Below, one piece after another: positions 34,347 through 42,442 of a DNA stretch of 64,000 nucleotides. The notes under the pieces were generated by a model. That model saw only the letters and a list, made by a program, of their open reading frames with translations. It did not search any database and was not told the origin of the DNA. Where the stretch lies: contig NZ_ATWI01000008.1 in NCBI RefSeq assembly GCF_000421165.1, positions 310,001-374,000 on the forward strand, given 5' to 3'. The DNA comes from Marinobacter daepoensis DSM 16072. Its GTDB lineage: Bacteria; Pseudomonadota; Gammaproteobacteria; Pseudomonadales; Oleiphilaceae. A program made the translations under genes and the position numbers. The first letter of the stretch is position 1, and each line of letters starts with the position of its first letter.

Positions 34347-34988
34347 TTGAATCAGAAAGGTTTACTCGCGGCATGGAATGATGCCAAGGGGTTTGGTTTT
34401 ATTGCACCGGAGGGCGATGGTGAACGGGTCTTTGCCCATATCAGCAGTTATACAGGCCGGGGCCGGCCGGTAGCTAATCGTAAGGTGACTTACAGCATCA
34501 CGAAGGATGGTCAGGGCCGGCTGAGAGCAGAACGGTTCCATTACGCTGGAGCGGCAAAGGTAGGCGCTAGTATGGCTGCGGGCGTCTGGCTGGCAGCGAC
34601 TGTTGTATTGGTGTTTTTCGCCATCCTGGCAGCACTGTTTCATCAAGGTTATTTGCCGGTCTGGATCTTGGCTGCCTACGGCGGGGTGAGTCTGGTGTTG
34701 TTCGTGATGTACTGGATCGATAAACGCGCGGCGCAGCGGGGTGCCCAACGCACCTCTGAGAAAACGCTGCATCTTTTCGAGCTTTGCTGTGGCTGGCCCG
34801 GTGCGCTGATGGCGCAGCAGGTTCTCCGACATAAGACGCGGAAGGATAGCTATCAGTTCGTTTTCTGGCTGGCGGTCTTGGCTAATCTTGGTGCTCTGGG
34901 TTGGCTGTTTGTCGCTCCGGAGGCGATGAGGTGGCGGCAACAACTGGGCTTTGATTTGTCGAACTCTTTGCAGCCGCTTATCTGGTAG
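34347..34988 (+). CDS. Cold-shock domain fused to DUF1294 membrane protein
   Basis: 213-aa protein. Residues 1-65 are a cold-shock domain (GLLAAWNDAKGFGFIAP with the RNP1-like KGFGFI, then VFAHISSY), predicted to bind single-stranded nucleic acid. The rest is DUF1294 with about four membrane helices and the family signature KRAAQRGAQRTSEKTLH...GGWPGAL-like block (here CCGWPGALMAQQVLRHKT). The TTG at 34347 is the start because AAGGGGA lies 6 bp before it and it begins the CSD. The combination is widespread in proteobacteria; role unknown. Confidence 0.88.
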   Translation: MNQKGLLAAWNDAKGFGFIAPEGDGERVFAHISSYTGRGRPVANRKVTYSITKDGQGRLRAERFHYAGAAKVGASMAAGVWLAATVVLVFFAILAALFHQGYLPVWILAAYGGVSLVLFVMYWIDKRAAQRGAQRTSEKTLHLFELCCGWPGALMAQQVLRHKTRKDSYQFVFWLAVLANLGALGWLFVAPEAMRWRQQLGFDLSNSLQPLIW

Positions 34989-35016
34989 CTGAAAGCGCAA
35001 ATTAGAAAACCAGATC

Positions 35017-35040
35017 AAAAACCGGGACAGATCTATTTTG
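35017..35040 (+). repeat. REP-like sequence, left end of the RAYT unit
   Basis: CAAAAACCGGGACAGATCTATTTT-type copy, plus orientation. With the inverted copy at 35909 it brackets the ureG fragment, the DUF2956 gene and the transposase remnant. Confidence 0.85.
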
Positions 35041-35041
35041 T

Positions 35042-35107
35042 GAAACCGGCGGTCGCCTGCACACCGCCATCTGCGAAGACGCCAGCATGAACCTGACCGC
35101 CATCGAT
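35042..35107 (+). pseudogene. ureG gene fragment
   Basis: Reads ETGGRLHTAICEDASMNL followed by TAID in frame, corresponding to the CPH metal-site region of UreG ([15 protein letters not shown] and following at 23140-23205). The CPH is changed to RLH and only 22 codons remain, joined directly to a REP on the left and to the 3' end of DUF2956 on the right. Confidence 0.8.
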
Positions 35108-35111
35108 TCGT

Positions 35112-35456
35112 TTAACCGCCCAGGCCCAAGCCCAGTATATAGAGACCAATTCCAGCCCAGGTGAGCAGTAGCAGCGCCCAAGGTAGCCATGGGGTTCGAT
35201 ACCGGATCTCGGATTTTGCAGGATTTTGTTTCGGGCTTTCGGTCGCTGTTTGCTGTTGTTCTTTTTTGCGCTGTTTGTCTTTTTCCCGGGCTTTGGCTTT
35301 TTGCTGTTTTTTATAGTGATCAATGCCCTTCTCGATACCCTGCGCGATCAATTTTGTCTGCTCCTTGCTTTGCCGTGGCCGCTGAGTCGCCTTTGCCATG
35401 GCCAAGGCTTCCTCTTGGGTTTGCGGTGACGGTTGCTGCTTTTTGATTTTTGCCAT
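35112..35456 (-). CDS. DUF2956 family protein
   Basis: 114-aa protein of the DUF2956 family: SPQTQEEALAMAKATQRP and QTKLIAQGIEKGIDHYKKQQK are the conserved block, followed by a highly charged coiled region (KAKAREKDKQRKKEQQQ) and one C-terminal membrane helix (WLPWALLLLTWAGIGLYILG). A tail-anchored inner-membrane protein is predicted. It lies between a REP and a transposase relic, so it may have been captured with them. Function unknown. Confidence 0.88.
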   Translation of the reverse strand: MAKIKKQQPSPQTQEEALAMAKATQRPRQSKEQTKLIAQGIEKGIDHYKKQQKAKAREKDKQRKKEQQQTATESPKQNPAKSEIRYRTPWLPWALLLLTWAGIGLYILGLGLGG

Positions 35457-35492
35457 AGGGCTCGGCTCGGGTTGTTGGTGAATGGACTATTG

Positions 35493-35917
35493 GAGCGCAT
35501 CCTAGGGGGCGGCGTCGAATGTTTCCACGATCACCGTGATTTTGAGTACTACCTGGCGAATCTCCAGGAATGGAAGCAGGTTTATGAGCTCGAGGTGTTC
35601 AGTTACTGCCTGATGACGAATCATGTTCATCTCGTCGTTCGAGCAAACGACAACGTGACCGCAATACCTCAATTGATGAAGCGTCTGGCTGGTCGGCAGA
35701 CACCTTTCGGGCCTTGGCAGGCAATCATCAGATGAGACTTGAGGCCTACCGGCAGTTTGTTGAACAGAAATGTCATTCACCCGCAGATGAATTAATTCAG
35801 GCGGCGATCAATAGCAGAAAACTGACTGGCGGCAATAAGTTCGTCGATGAAATTGAAACCCGTATCGGTATCAGAGTTGAAGCCCGCAAGCCGGGAAGGC
35901 CAGCAACGGAAAAATAG
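35493..35917 (+). pseudogene. REP-associated tyrosine transposase (RAYT, Y1_Tnp), decayed
   Basis: Two frames together give a broken Y1 transposase. The first has ECFHDHRDFEYYLANLQEW and SYCLMTNHVHLVV, the HUH metal-binding motif, then IPQLMKRLAGRQ. The second has the C-terminal part from LEAYRQFVEQ to GIRVEARKPGRPATEK. The N-terminal start, the catalytic-tyrosine region and the central half are missing, so it is inactive. Flanking inverted REP copies (35017, 35909) identify the element. Confidence 0.85.
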
Positions 35918-35934
35918 ATCTGTCCCGGTTTTCC
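35909..35934 (-). repeat. REP-like sequence, right end of the RAYT unit
   Basis: Minus-orientation copy overlapping the last codons of the transposase relic (AAAAATAGATCTGTCCCGGT). Confidence 0.88.
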
Positions 35935-36080
35935 GTTCTACAAGCTCAATTTACAGGTAGTCTCAGCAAGTTAAGATGTTATCTGTATTGAAAAGGCTGG
36001 GGTCCAGAATAATAAGAGATGGTTGTTTTAGAGCTGGAAGAGGAAGTACTCTATTTTGATAACTCGATGGAGCGTTGTAA

Positions 36081-37604
36081 GTGAAAGATATTGATTTTAG
36101 AGATCGATTTTCAATAGAACGTCAATACAACCGAGGGGCAGGCAGCGCAGAGCCCGCCCAGTTCAAACTTGCGGTCTGTGGTATTGAAAAACTCGAGAAT
36201 CAGTTGGAAAGTGATCGCGGGAGGATTATTAACTCTGCCGCTGTTCGCCGCTTGCAACAGAAGACGCAAGTATTTCCCTTGGAGCGTAATGCTGCTGTCC
36301 GAAGTCGTTTAACGCATTCCCTGGAAGTACAGCAAACTGGCCGCTTCATTACGCGTAAAATCTACGAAAAACTCGGTCGAAGGGCTGAGGAATTTGGGCT
36401 ACAAGGGCTGAATAGAGCGTTTGAAACCTTGGTTGAGATGTCATGCTTGATGCACGACATTGGCAACCCGCCCTTCGGTCATTTCGGTGAAGCTGCAATT
36501 TCTCGTTGGTTTGCTTCAAATTTAAGCGAACTCACACCGTTTAAAAAGCTTGATGAAACCGAAGCTTTCAAACAAGAGCTTGCTGCTGAGTTGTGCTCAT
36601 TTGAAGGCAACGCTCAGGCCATTCGTCTAATCAGCCGGCTACAAAAGCTAAATTTAACCTATGTTCAGGTTGCGTCTGTTTTCAAGTACACGCGCAGAGC
36701 AACGGAGGGCAAGCCAGCAAGCGATGAACCGTTTGCGTACCTGAAGAAGAAGCCTGGATATTATTTCTCTGAGTCGTCGTTTATTGAGCGAATGCAAGCA
36801 TCTTTGGGAATGGAGTCCGGTTGTCGCCATCCGTTGGCATATGTAATGGAAGCTGCAGATGATATCTCCTATTGCCTCGCAGACTTGGAAGATGCAGTCG
36901 ATAAAGGAATCATCGACTACGAGACTTTAGCCGCCAAGCTTAAGTCCGCATTTGCTCAGGTTAGACCCTCAGACTATCAGAAGGAGCATTTCGCTAATTT
37001 TGGGCAAAGAAACTCATTCGATCAGTTAGTGGATGAGGTGCTTGAGAGGGCTGAACGAGAAGACATTAATCCTCAGCATGAATTCTTTGTCTGGTTACGG
37101 GTAAAGCTGATTCATCCTCTTGTTAATCACGCGGCGGAAGCGTTCATCGCTAACATTGATGATGTGTTTCGCGGTTGTCTGAATCGTGCCCTTCTGGAAG
37201 ACGAGTCTCCATGCCACAGTGTTATCGAGGCTTTCAAAACGGTTGCCTCTGGCGAGGTCTTTTCTTTCCCTGAGGTCCAGACTCTGGAGTTGCAGGGCTA
37301 TCAGATTATCTCTGGGCTGCTTGAATTTTATAGGCCGTTGTTGGCTCTGGATAGAAGTCAGTTTGACTCCCTTACCGAAGGGAAATGCGGGAATTTTCTC
37401 GTGGAGAGCCGATTGTTGCAGCGATTGCCCGCTAAGCACGTGAAGGCTTACAGGAGCATGAGGAATGATGCTCCTTCTGATATGTCTGAATCACTGTGGG
37501 AGTTCTATTGCAGATGCCGTCTGATCCAAGACATGATTAGTGGTATGACAGACCAATTTGCTTTGGATGAATTTCGTACCCTATCCGTTCTCGATGGGAA
37601 GTGA
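36081..37604 (+). CDS. dgt: Deoxyguanosinetriphosphate triphosphohydrolase (dGTPase)
   Basis: 507-aa HD-domain enzyme that hydrolyses dGTP to deoxyguanosine and triphosphate. The HD motifs are RSRLTHSLEVQQ and CLMHDIGNPPFGHFGEAA (near residue 124), followed by ADDISYCLADLEDA; the length is that of E. coli Dgt. By controlling dNTP pools, such enzymes affect fidelity and can restrict phage. GC content is lower than that of the core genes and it lies at the right end of the plastic region, between the RAYT unit and the second GGCT copy. A GGAGCGTTGTAA sequence precedes an ambiguous start (GTG 36081). Confidence 0.92.
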   Translation: MKDIDFRDRFSIERQYNRGAGSAEPAQFKLAVCGIEKLENQLESDRGRIINSAAVRRLQQKTQVFPLERNAAVRSRLTHSLEVQQTGRFITRKIYEKLGRRAEEFGLQGLNRAFETLVEMSCLMHDIGNPPFGHFGEAAISRWFASNLSELTPFKKLDETEAFKQELAAELCSFEGNAQAIRLISRLQKLNLTYVQVASVFKYTRRATEGKPASDEPFAYLKKKPGYYFSESSFIERMQASLGMESGCRHPLAYVMEAADDISYCLADLEDAVDKGIIDYETLAAKLKSAFAQVRPSDYQKEHFANFGQRNSFDQLVDEVLERAEREDINPQHEFFVWLRVKLIHPLVNHAAEAFIANIDDVFRGCLNRALLEDESPCHSVIEAFKTVASGEVFSFPEVQTLELQGYQIISGLLEFYRPLLALDRSQFDSLTEGKCGNFLVESRLLQRLPAKHVKAYRSMRNDAPSDMSESLWEFYCRCRLIQDMISGMTDQFALDEFRTLSVLDGK

Positions 37605-37803
37605 CTTTGGCGATGAGCGAACTTTTCATTCGATAAAATCGAATTCTTACAGAGTAGTGAAGGCGGCTTCCGGGGCCGGGCTCACCAGAATTTTGAAGTA
37701 GTCGAGAAAGTGGATCAGGTCGCTAAGAAAGGTTATGTCCAGATACCCAAAGTGCGAGTAATTGAATCCGGCGTCCGACATGCCAGTGCCCCGGCTTTGC
37801 GAA
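37605..37803. other. Region without a confident gene
   Basis: Contains a 44-codon open frame on the minus strand (37647-37781) reading MSDAGFNYSHFGYLDITFLS and ending in SPAPEAAFTTL. It could be a gene remnant or a small hydrophobic ORF; no family recognised. Confidence 0.35.
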
Positions 37804-37978
37804 GATCATGACTCCAGGTTCCTGAGGAAACCGTTCCGACACGGAGGCAGCATTAAGTACTTTGCCTACGGCTCGAATATGTCACTCCTCAGATTAAGAG
37901 CGAGGGTTCCAAGCGCAGAGCGAATTGGTATGTTCACGCCTGTTGAGCACGCCCTTCGGTTTCATAAGTGGTGCAGGA
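37804..37978 (+). pseudogene. Duplicated 5' end of the GGCT-like gene (direct repeat copy 2)
   Basis: About 90 percent identical to 31904-32078. The start codon is lost (ATT in place of ATG) and the frame ends after WCRNDGSPGSKK, so it makes no functional cyclotransferase. Reads YFAYGSNMSLLRLRARV in frame. Confidence 0.88.
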
Positions 37979-37996
37979 ACGACGGCTCGCCAGGGT

Positions 37997-39037
37997 CTAA
38001 AAAATAGGATCGCCCGTTGCCTTGACCGCATAGAAAAGGCAATCACTCTTCGCAATCACCGGATTGGTGGTGATCATGAAGGCCTTGAGGGCCTGGGCAG
38101 GGTAGATTCGCCCATCCCTGATTTGCAGGACCTGCTCCATGTTCTCGGTTCGGTTGTGGCTGATGGCCGTGAGCACGTCCAGGCCTTTTTGCCCCACCCA
38201 TCCGAGCGGCTCATCCGGCGATACAATCCCGAAATTGCGGTGTTCGAAATCGGGCGGAAACGTCAGGTCTGCCTGCCCGCTGGGCGTTAACCGGTACTCG
38301 ATGGTCGCATCGGGTGCCAGTTCCACTCGAATCGGGTTGCGCAGTACCGCAACGTTCCATTCCGCTTTTTCCAGCGATAGCACGTCTGGCTGTGAGGCAT
38401 AGCGAACCAGCCCTTCGTACGCCAGTTGGTGGGCGTGATCATCCTGGGCCCCGCCACACTCGATGGTGACGGTGGGCACCTCCTGCTCGGAATACTCCAT
38501 CAGTGCCCCCAGGCGAAGATCCGTCATGATCAGTCGATCGGTAAAGAGCGACGCCAGCGCCTGATGGGCGGCGTCGTTGGTGATGGTCACAGCGAAGGCT
38601 GGGCCGGTGCCGGAGGTGTTGTGCACATCCAGCAGGCATTCGGGGTTGGCGGTCTGTAGCTCGGCCAGCATGGCCTCGGCAATGGCGCCTTCCTCTCCTT
38701 CAAACGGTTCTTTGAAGCACCGGTTCAGATCACGTCCGCCTGGCACTTGGCGCAGCGACAATACCGGCGGTGTTTGCGCGGGGCGCACGCCGGCCAGAAG
38801 GAAAAGCAGGTTAACCTCCGGGGTGTGCTGCTCCAGTAGCCATCGGTGAATTGCGAACAGCCCTGAGGGTTCGTTGCCGTGAAGCAGCGTTGCCATGGCC
38901 CGGGTTCTGGAAGGGTCGCGGCCAGCAACGCGAACCACCGTGGGCCGTTGCAGGCGGTCCAGCCACTCCAGGGGAGAGCGGCCGAGGGTCTGGGGAGACG
39001 GGTTGTTGAGATAATCCAGAATGTTCGAGCGGCTCAT
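37997..39037 (-). CDS. Succinylglutamate desuccinylase/aspartoacylase (AstE/AspA)-type zinc hydrolase
   Basis: 346-aa M14-like carboxypeptidase-fold protein. Zinc-site motifs are LLHGNEPSG (H and E) and LLDVHNTSG (second H), with RDLNRCFKEP and VTIECGG as substrate-side motifs. Start 39037 is chosen since it overlaps the stop of the upstream ligase gene (ATGA). The operon with a GCS2-type ligase suggests an amidase or peptidase acting on small peptides or amino-acid amides; true AstE role is doubtful because no other ast genes are near. Confidence 0.85.
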   Translation of the reverse strand: MSRSNILDYLNNPSPQTLGRSPLEWLDRLQRPTVVRVAGRDPSRTRAMATLLHGNEPSGLFAIHRWLLEQHTPEVNLLFLLAGVRPAQTPPVLSLRQVPGGRDLNRCFKEPFEGEEGAIAEAMLAELQTANPECLLDVHNTSGTGPAFAVTITNDAAHQALASLFTDRLIMTDLRLGALMEYSEQEVPTVTIECGGAQDDHAHQLAYEGLVRYASQPDVLSLEKAEWNVAVLRNPIRVELAPDATIEYRLTPSGQADLTFPPDFEHRNFGIVSPDEPLGWVGQKGLDVLTAISHNRTENMEQVLQIRDGRIYPAQALKAFMITTNPVIAKSDCLFYAVKATGDPIF

Positions 39038-40518
39038 GGTGACAAGGTCCATTCGTGCAGTGGTGTGTTTGTCTTCTGATGGCCCATGTAAACAGACAGC
39101 ATACTCCTGAACGCTTCGTCGGTAGGCTGGGACCGGAAAAAAGACTCGGTGACCTGTCGCTGCCATCGGGCGCCGGTCATTCGGGTTTGTATGCGGCCTT
39201 CGATGATCCCCAGCAGGCGATGAATCTCCGCCTCGTCCACTGCTGTCTGTTGCAAGGCTTCCCGGGCGCGGGGTAGCAGGTCGCGGGCAACGTTTAACAG
39301 GGGGGTATCCTGCAGCTGTACCTGGTCTTTGTGGGGCCAGATGATGTCTGCACCGATGCCGTATTTGGCGGCACGATAGAAGTTGTGTTCGGTGTAGTGA
39401 AAGGGAAGTATCGACGTCAGGTGACGGATATCCTCGAGTACTGCCAACGCCGCCCCGATCACGAACAGCCCGTTGGCGCACATGTCCACGGCCGTTGGCC
39501 CGGCCGGCATGGAACGAATCTCGATGCGCAGATGGCCGCCTTCTGTGTGATCAAAGATGGCCCGGTTCCAGGGCCAGGTGGTGCCATGGTGCAGTCGCAG
39601 TTCGGCCAGTTCCGGTACCTCTCCCCGATCAATTATGGCCATCGGATCTTCTTCCGACATCAGTGGCAGGATGGGCGGATACAGGGAGGCCGAGGCGGCA
39701 AACAGCTCCCAGGCGCTGCGTGCCCAGCCGTTGCCGTAATAGACCCGCGGCGGGTGTTTCCAGGTTCTGTGGTTGGGCGAGCGGCTGTCGACGGATTGTT
39801 TGAACAGGGCGATACGGGTTTCGTCCCAGAGGTGGTGGCCGAACAGGCTGGGCGAATTGCTGGCCAGAGCCAGCGCAATCGGTGTTACCAGCTGCACGGC
39901 GTTGAAATAGTCGGCAAAGCGGTGGGCCGGAACGCGCCAGTGCAGCTGGAACGAGGTGGTCGCCCCTTCCATGGTGACGTCGTCTGCTTGCAGGTTGATG
40001 ACGTCGTTGCCACCGATATGAATGCTGAAGGGCTCGCCCCGTTGCTGGATCAATGCCCTGGATAGCGCCTGGTAGCGGGGGGCGTCTGTCATCACTTTCG
40101 CGCCCATATCGGACTGGCGTAACGTGGGCAGAATGCCGATGGCGACCAGTTCGCCATTCAACGGGGCGGCGTGCTGGTTGATTCGCTGCATGGCCTTGAG
40201 CAGTTCCTGCTCGGTTCTGGCAAAGGGAGCACCCGTGAAAGCCTGGGGGCTGAGGTTGTATTCCAGATTGAAGCGGTTGAGCTCAACGGTCAGTTGTGGG
40301 TCCTGAACGCTGGCGGCGATGTCTGTGTTGATTGGCTGAACGTGCAGGTTCGGGTTTACGATGTAGAACTCAACTTCGGCCCCAATGGAGGATGCCCCCT
40401 CACCAAAACCGGGCCGGTCCAGAAGGCGGGTGAGTGCGGTCAGGTCCGTTCGCACCTTGGCTGAAAAACGGTCAAATTCTTCCGCTGTAAATTCCGATTG
40501 TTTTATCGACAGTCCCAT
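39034..40518 (-). CDS. Glutamate-cysteine ligase family 2 (GCS2/YbdK-like) protein
   Basis: 494-aa ATP-dependent carboxylate-amine ligase of the GCS2 superfamily. Motifs visible are SSIGAEVEFYIVN (E ligands near the N-terminus), ELNRFNLEYNLSP, PFSIHIGGND, SNSPSLFGHHLWDETRIALFKQSVD and the late RIEIRSMPAGPT. Some members make gamma-glutamylcysteine for glutathione, others have unknown amine acceptors. It is the first gene of a two-gene operon with the AstE-like hydrolase, a pairing that hints at making and trimming a glutamyl or amino-acyl amide. Not called gshA for that reason. Confidence 0.85.
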   Translation of the reverse strand: MGLSIKQSEFTAEEFDRFSAKVRTDLTALTRLLDRPGFGEGASSIGAEVEFYIVNPNLHVQPINTDIAASVQDPQLTVELNRFNLEYNLSPQAFTGAPFARTEQELLKAMQRINQHAAPLNGELVAIGILPTLRQSDMGAKVMTDAPRYQALSRALIQQRGEPFSIHIGGNDVINLQADDVTMEGATTSFQLHWRVPAHRFADYFNAVQLVTPIALALASNSPSLFGHHLWDETRIALFKQSVDSRSPNHRTWKHPPRVYYGNGWARSAWELFAASASLYPPILPLMSEEDPMAIIDRGEVPELAELRLHHGTTWPWNRAIFDHTEGGHLRIEIRSMPAGPTAVDMCANGLFVIGAALAVLEDIRHLTSILPFHYTEHNFYRAAKYGIGADIIWPHKDQVQLQDTPLLNVARDLLPRAREALQQTAVDEAEIHRLLGIIEGRIQTRMTGARWQRQVTESFFRSQPTDEAFRSMLSVYMGHQKTNTPLHEWTLSP

Positions 40519-40665
40519 GGCGGTTGTGTCTCTGACACCGGCTTACTTTGATAGTAGCGGAAAGCCGTTGATGCGTATTCGTAAGATGCGATTTTTAGCA
40601 CCGCTTGATTTCTCTCCTCTTGCCCTGATTATTCTTACAATCAGCCAATCAGAGGCCTATTCATC

Positions 40666-41106
40666 ATGACTGACGTTCGACACCTGGTATGCCCCCATTG
40701 CCACAAAGTGAATCGCGTACCGGCCGACAAGTTGTCCGCTGGCGGCAACTGTGGCGCCTGCAAACAACCGCTGTGGCCGGATCAGGTTCTGGAGTTAACG
40801 GAGCAGAACTTTGCTACCCATACCGGGCGCAGCGATCTGCCCGTGTTAGTGGACTTCTGGGCCAGCTGGTGTGGCCCGTGCAAAATGATGGCGCCCCAGT
40901 TCGAGCAGGCCGCGAAGGCCTGGCGTGGGAAAGTGCGCTTTGCCAAGCTGAATACGGAACAAGCCCCCGGGCCGGCCGGTCAGTTTGCGATTCGCAGCAT
41001 ACCGACCCTGATTCTGTTCCAGAACGGCCGGGAGGTGGCGCGCCAGAGTGGCGCCATGAATCAGGCCCAGATCAGTCAGTGGCTGCAATCGCAGGGTATT
41101 CGCTAG
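40666..41106 (+). CDS. trxC: Thioredoxin 2 (TrxC)
   Basis: 146-aa thioredoxin with an N-terminal zinc ribbon (CPHCHK and CGACKQP) and the active site WCGPC at residues 68-72, followed by the cis-Pro motif RSIPTL. TrxC reduces protein disulfides, is often induced by oxidative stress, and its zinc finger tunes its redox behaviour. Stands alone after the divergent ligase-hydrolase operon. Confidence 0.96.
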   Translation: MTDVRHLVCPHCHKVNRVPADKLSAGGNCGACKQPLWPDQVLELTEQNFATHTGRSDLPVLVDFWASWCGPCKMMAPQFEQAAKAWRGKVRFAKLNTEQAPGPAGQFAIRSIPTLILFQNGREVARQSGAMNQAQISQWLQSQGIR

Positions 41107-41161
41107 GAAAAACCGGGGCAAAGGTGCCGTGCCATGAAGTATATGATCATCGGAGCACACT

Positions 41162-41326
41162 ATGGCAGGTCGATGGTCACGGGATGGCGCCGTTCAGGAT
41201 CAGATCGACCTGAGTGTTGGAGACGAGATTGCCCGTTTTAGCATCAACTTTTCCGAGCCCTTTTGCTGCGGGGCTTCCGGACGCTTAACCCGAGGTTTCC
41301 AACACAGTTATCCACAGGTTTTGTGA
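41162..41326 (+). pseudogene. TraR/DksA-type zinc-finger gene truncated by a DnaA-box repeat
   Basis: Begins MAGRWSRDGAVQDQIDLSV and GDEI, the conserved N-terminus of short DksA/TraR (YbiI-like) regulators, with GGAGC before the ATG. At 41231 the sequence enters a dispersed repeat, after which the frame is unrelated, and the C4 zinc finger (about 45 residues) is lost. Confidence 0.75.
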
Positions 41327-41341
41327 GTAAAGTTTGTGGTG
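41231..41341 (+). repeat. Dispersed DnaA-box repeat, copy 1
   Basis: One of three related units of roughly 110 bp. It contains an AGCCC...GGGGCT hairpin and a perfect DnaA box TTATCCACA at 41308-41316, then GTTTTGTGAGTAAA. It interrupts the DksA-like gene. Confidence 0.85.
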
Positions 41342-41492
41342 CACCGATCAACAAGGGGGTGTGCCCACGCGGCTTGCTGCCGGAACCGCAGAAAACCTAT
41401 ATTCGATGGGGTTAAGGGCATAGTATGGTCGAATGGTATCTACCGGGTGCTGATGTGCACTCAGATTACAATCGCAGCGACAGGCCCTTGAT
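41342..41492. other. Intergenic region before the 93-aa gene
   Basis: About 150 bp with no coding signal. It supplies the promoter region of the downstream gene; nothing else recognised. Confidence 0.4.
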
Positions 41493-41774
41493 ATGAATGT
41501 GGATAAAGCAAAAAAACGTATTGCGAAGCAGGTTAAGAAGGGCTTTCACGGCTATCCGTTGGTTTCGCTGGAGTACTTTGGCAAAACGCCTGATTCAGCC
41601 AGTGAAGTTGTCATTTCATATACTGAGGAAGAGGGCGCGGAGCCCCAGAAGCAAACGTTCGTATGTGGTGGTGATGCCCGGGAAGACGAAACGATTCAAT
41701 CCACACTCCTCAAAATTATTGAGCGGGCCGATGCAAAAACAGTGACTGAGATCGACGGTATTTCCCCTGTCTGA
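41493..41774 (+). CDS. Conserved hypothetical protein, 93 aa
   Basis: Small soluble protein with a basic N-terminus (MNVDKAKKRIAKQVKKGFHG) followed by a mixed alpha/beta sequence (PLVSLEYFGKTPD, EVVISYTEEEG, QTFVCGGDAREDE, LLKIIERADAKTV). No signal peptide, one cysteine. It looks like a real gene: codon use is regular and third positions are GC-rich. Family not recognised; neighbours (DnaA-box repeats on both sides) give no functional hint. Confidence 0.65.
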   Translation: MNVDKAKKRIAKQVKKGFHGYPLVSLEYFGKTPDSASEVVISYTEEEGAEPQKQTFVCGGDAREDETIQSTLLKIIERADAKTVTEIDGISPV

Positions 41775-42053
41775 GAAAGCTGAAGGTTTGTGACCGGAAT
41801 GGCCAGCTCCACAAGAGGTGTGAGATCCCTTGGGGCAGTCCGCCTGATCAGGTGAGCCCAAACTATCGTATCTTTTTAGCGAACGGCTACGGAAACCAAA
41901 ACATGAGGTTCACTTTTGTCATCACCACAAAGCAAGCCAGTCTGGCGCTGTTCTGGATCAGATAGACGCGGACTTTGAAGACGACGTGCAACGAGCACGG
42001 GGCCGACTCGCCCCCTTTAATCACTCGCGCGGTTATCCCCCATAGCTGAGTAT

Positions 42054-42165
42054 CGTCCATTTTTGCATCAAGTTTCCTGAGCCCCCGTGGCACGGGGCTT
42101 TAGGGGGCTTAACCCAAGGTTCCGAACAATGTTATCCACAGGTTTTGTGAGTAAAACTTATGGCA
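42054..42165 (+). repeat. Dispersed DnaA-box repeat, copy 2
   Basis: Starts CGTCCATTTTTGCATCAAG, has the hairpin AGCCCCCGTGGCACGGGGCT and a perfect DnaA box TTATCCACA at 42132-42140, then GGTTTTGTGAGTAAAACTT. It lies in a long non-coding stretch (41775-42442) in which no gene is supported. Confidence 0.88.
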
Positions 42166-42442
42166 AAACCGGTTGATTTTTGAGCCCGCGCCGGCCCCGG
42201 TTCGCTGTTGCCTTGGCGTATTGGCGTCACGCCGGGGTTGTAACCTGCCCCCTGGTATCAGCTCCCGTTAACAAATCGTAACGCATTGAAATATAAACAA
42301 AAGGTAAGGGTAAGGCTCCCGTATTTTTCTGGTATTCTCGAATGGTTCAAAACTGACAAGCGCCTGATGGGGGGGCGGAGAATATGCTCTTCCTCTCGAT
42401 ACATTGGGCAGGTTAGACCACCTGAATCATGGGGTTAACATC

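Noticed and set aside
35042..35107. A second functional UreG
   Set aside because: Only 22 codons remain and the CPH metal motif is altered, so it is a relic.
29743..35934. CRISPR array made of the repeated CCGGGACAG sequences
   Set aside because: Spacing is irregular (0.06 to 2 kb), orientation varies, and copies bracket a Y1 transposase relic, so they are REP-like.
24362..38000. A complete prophage, ICE or integron with integrase
   Set aside because: No integrase, capsid, terminase, relaxase or tRNA attachment site was recognised; only cassette-like sites, REPs and repeats support mobility.
41887..42093. 68-codon minus-strand open frame
   Set aside because: Overlaps a DnaA-box repeat and has no coding signal.
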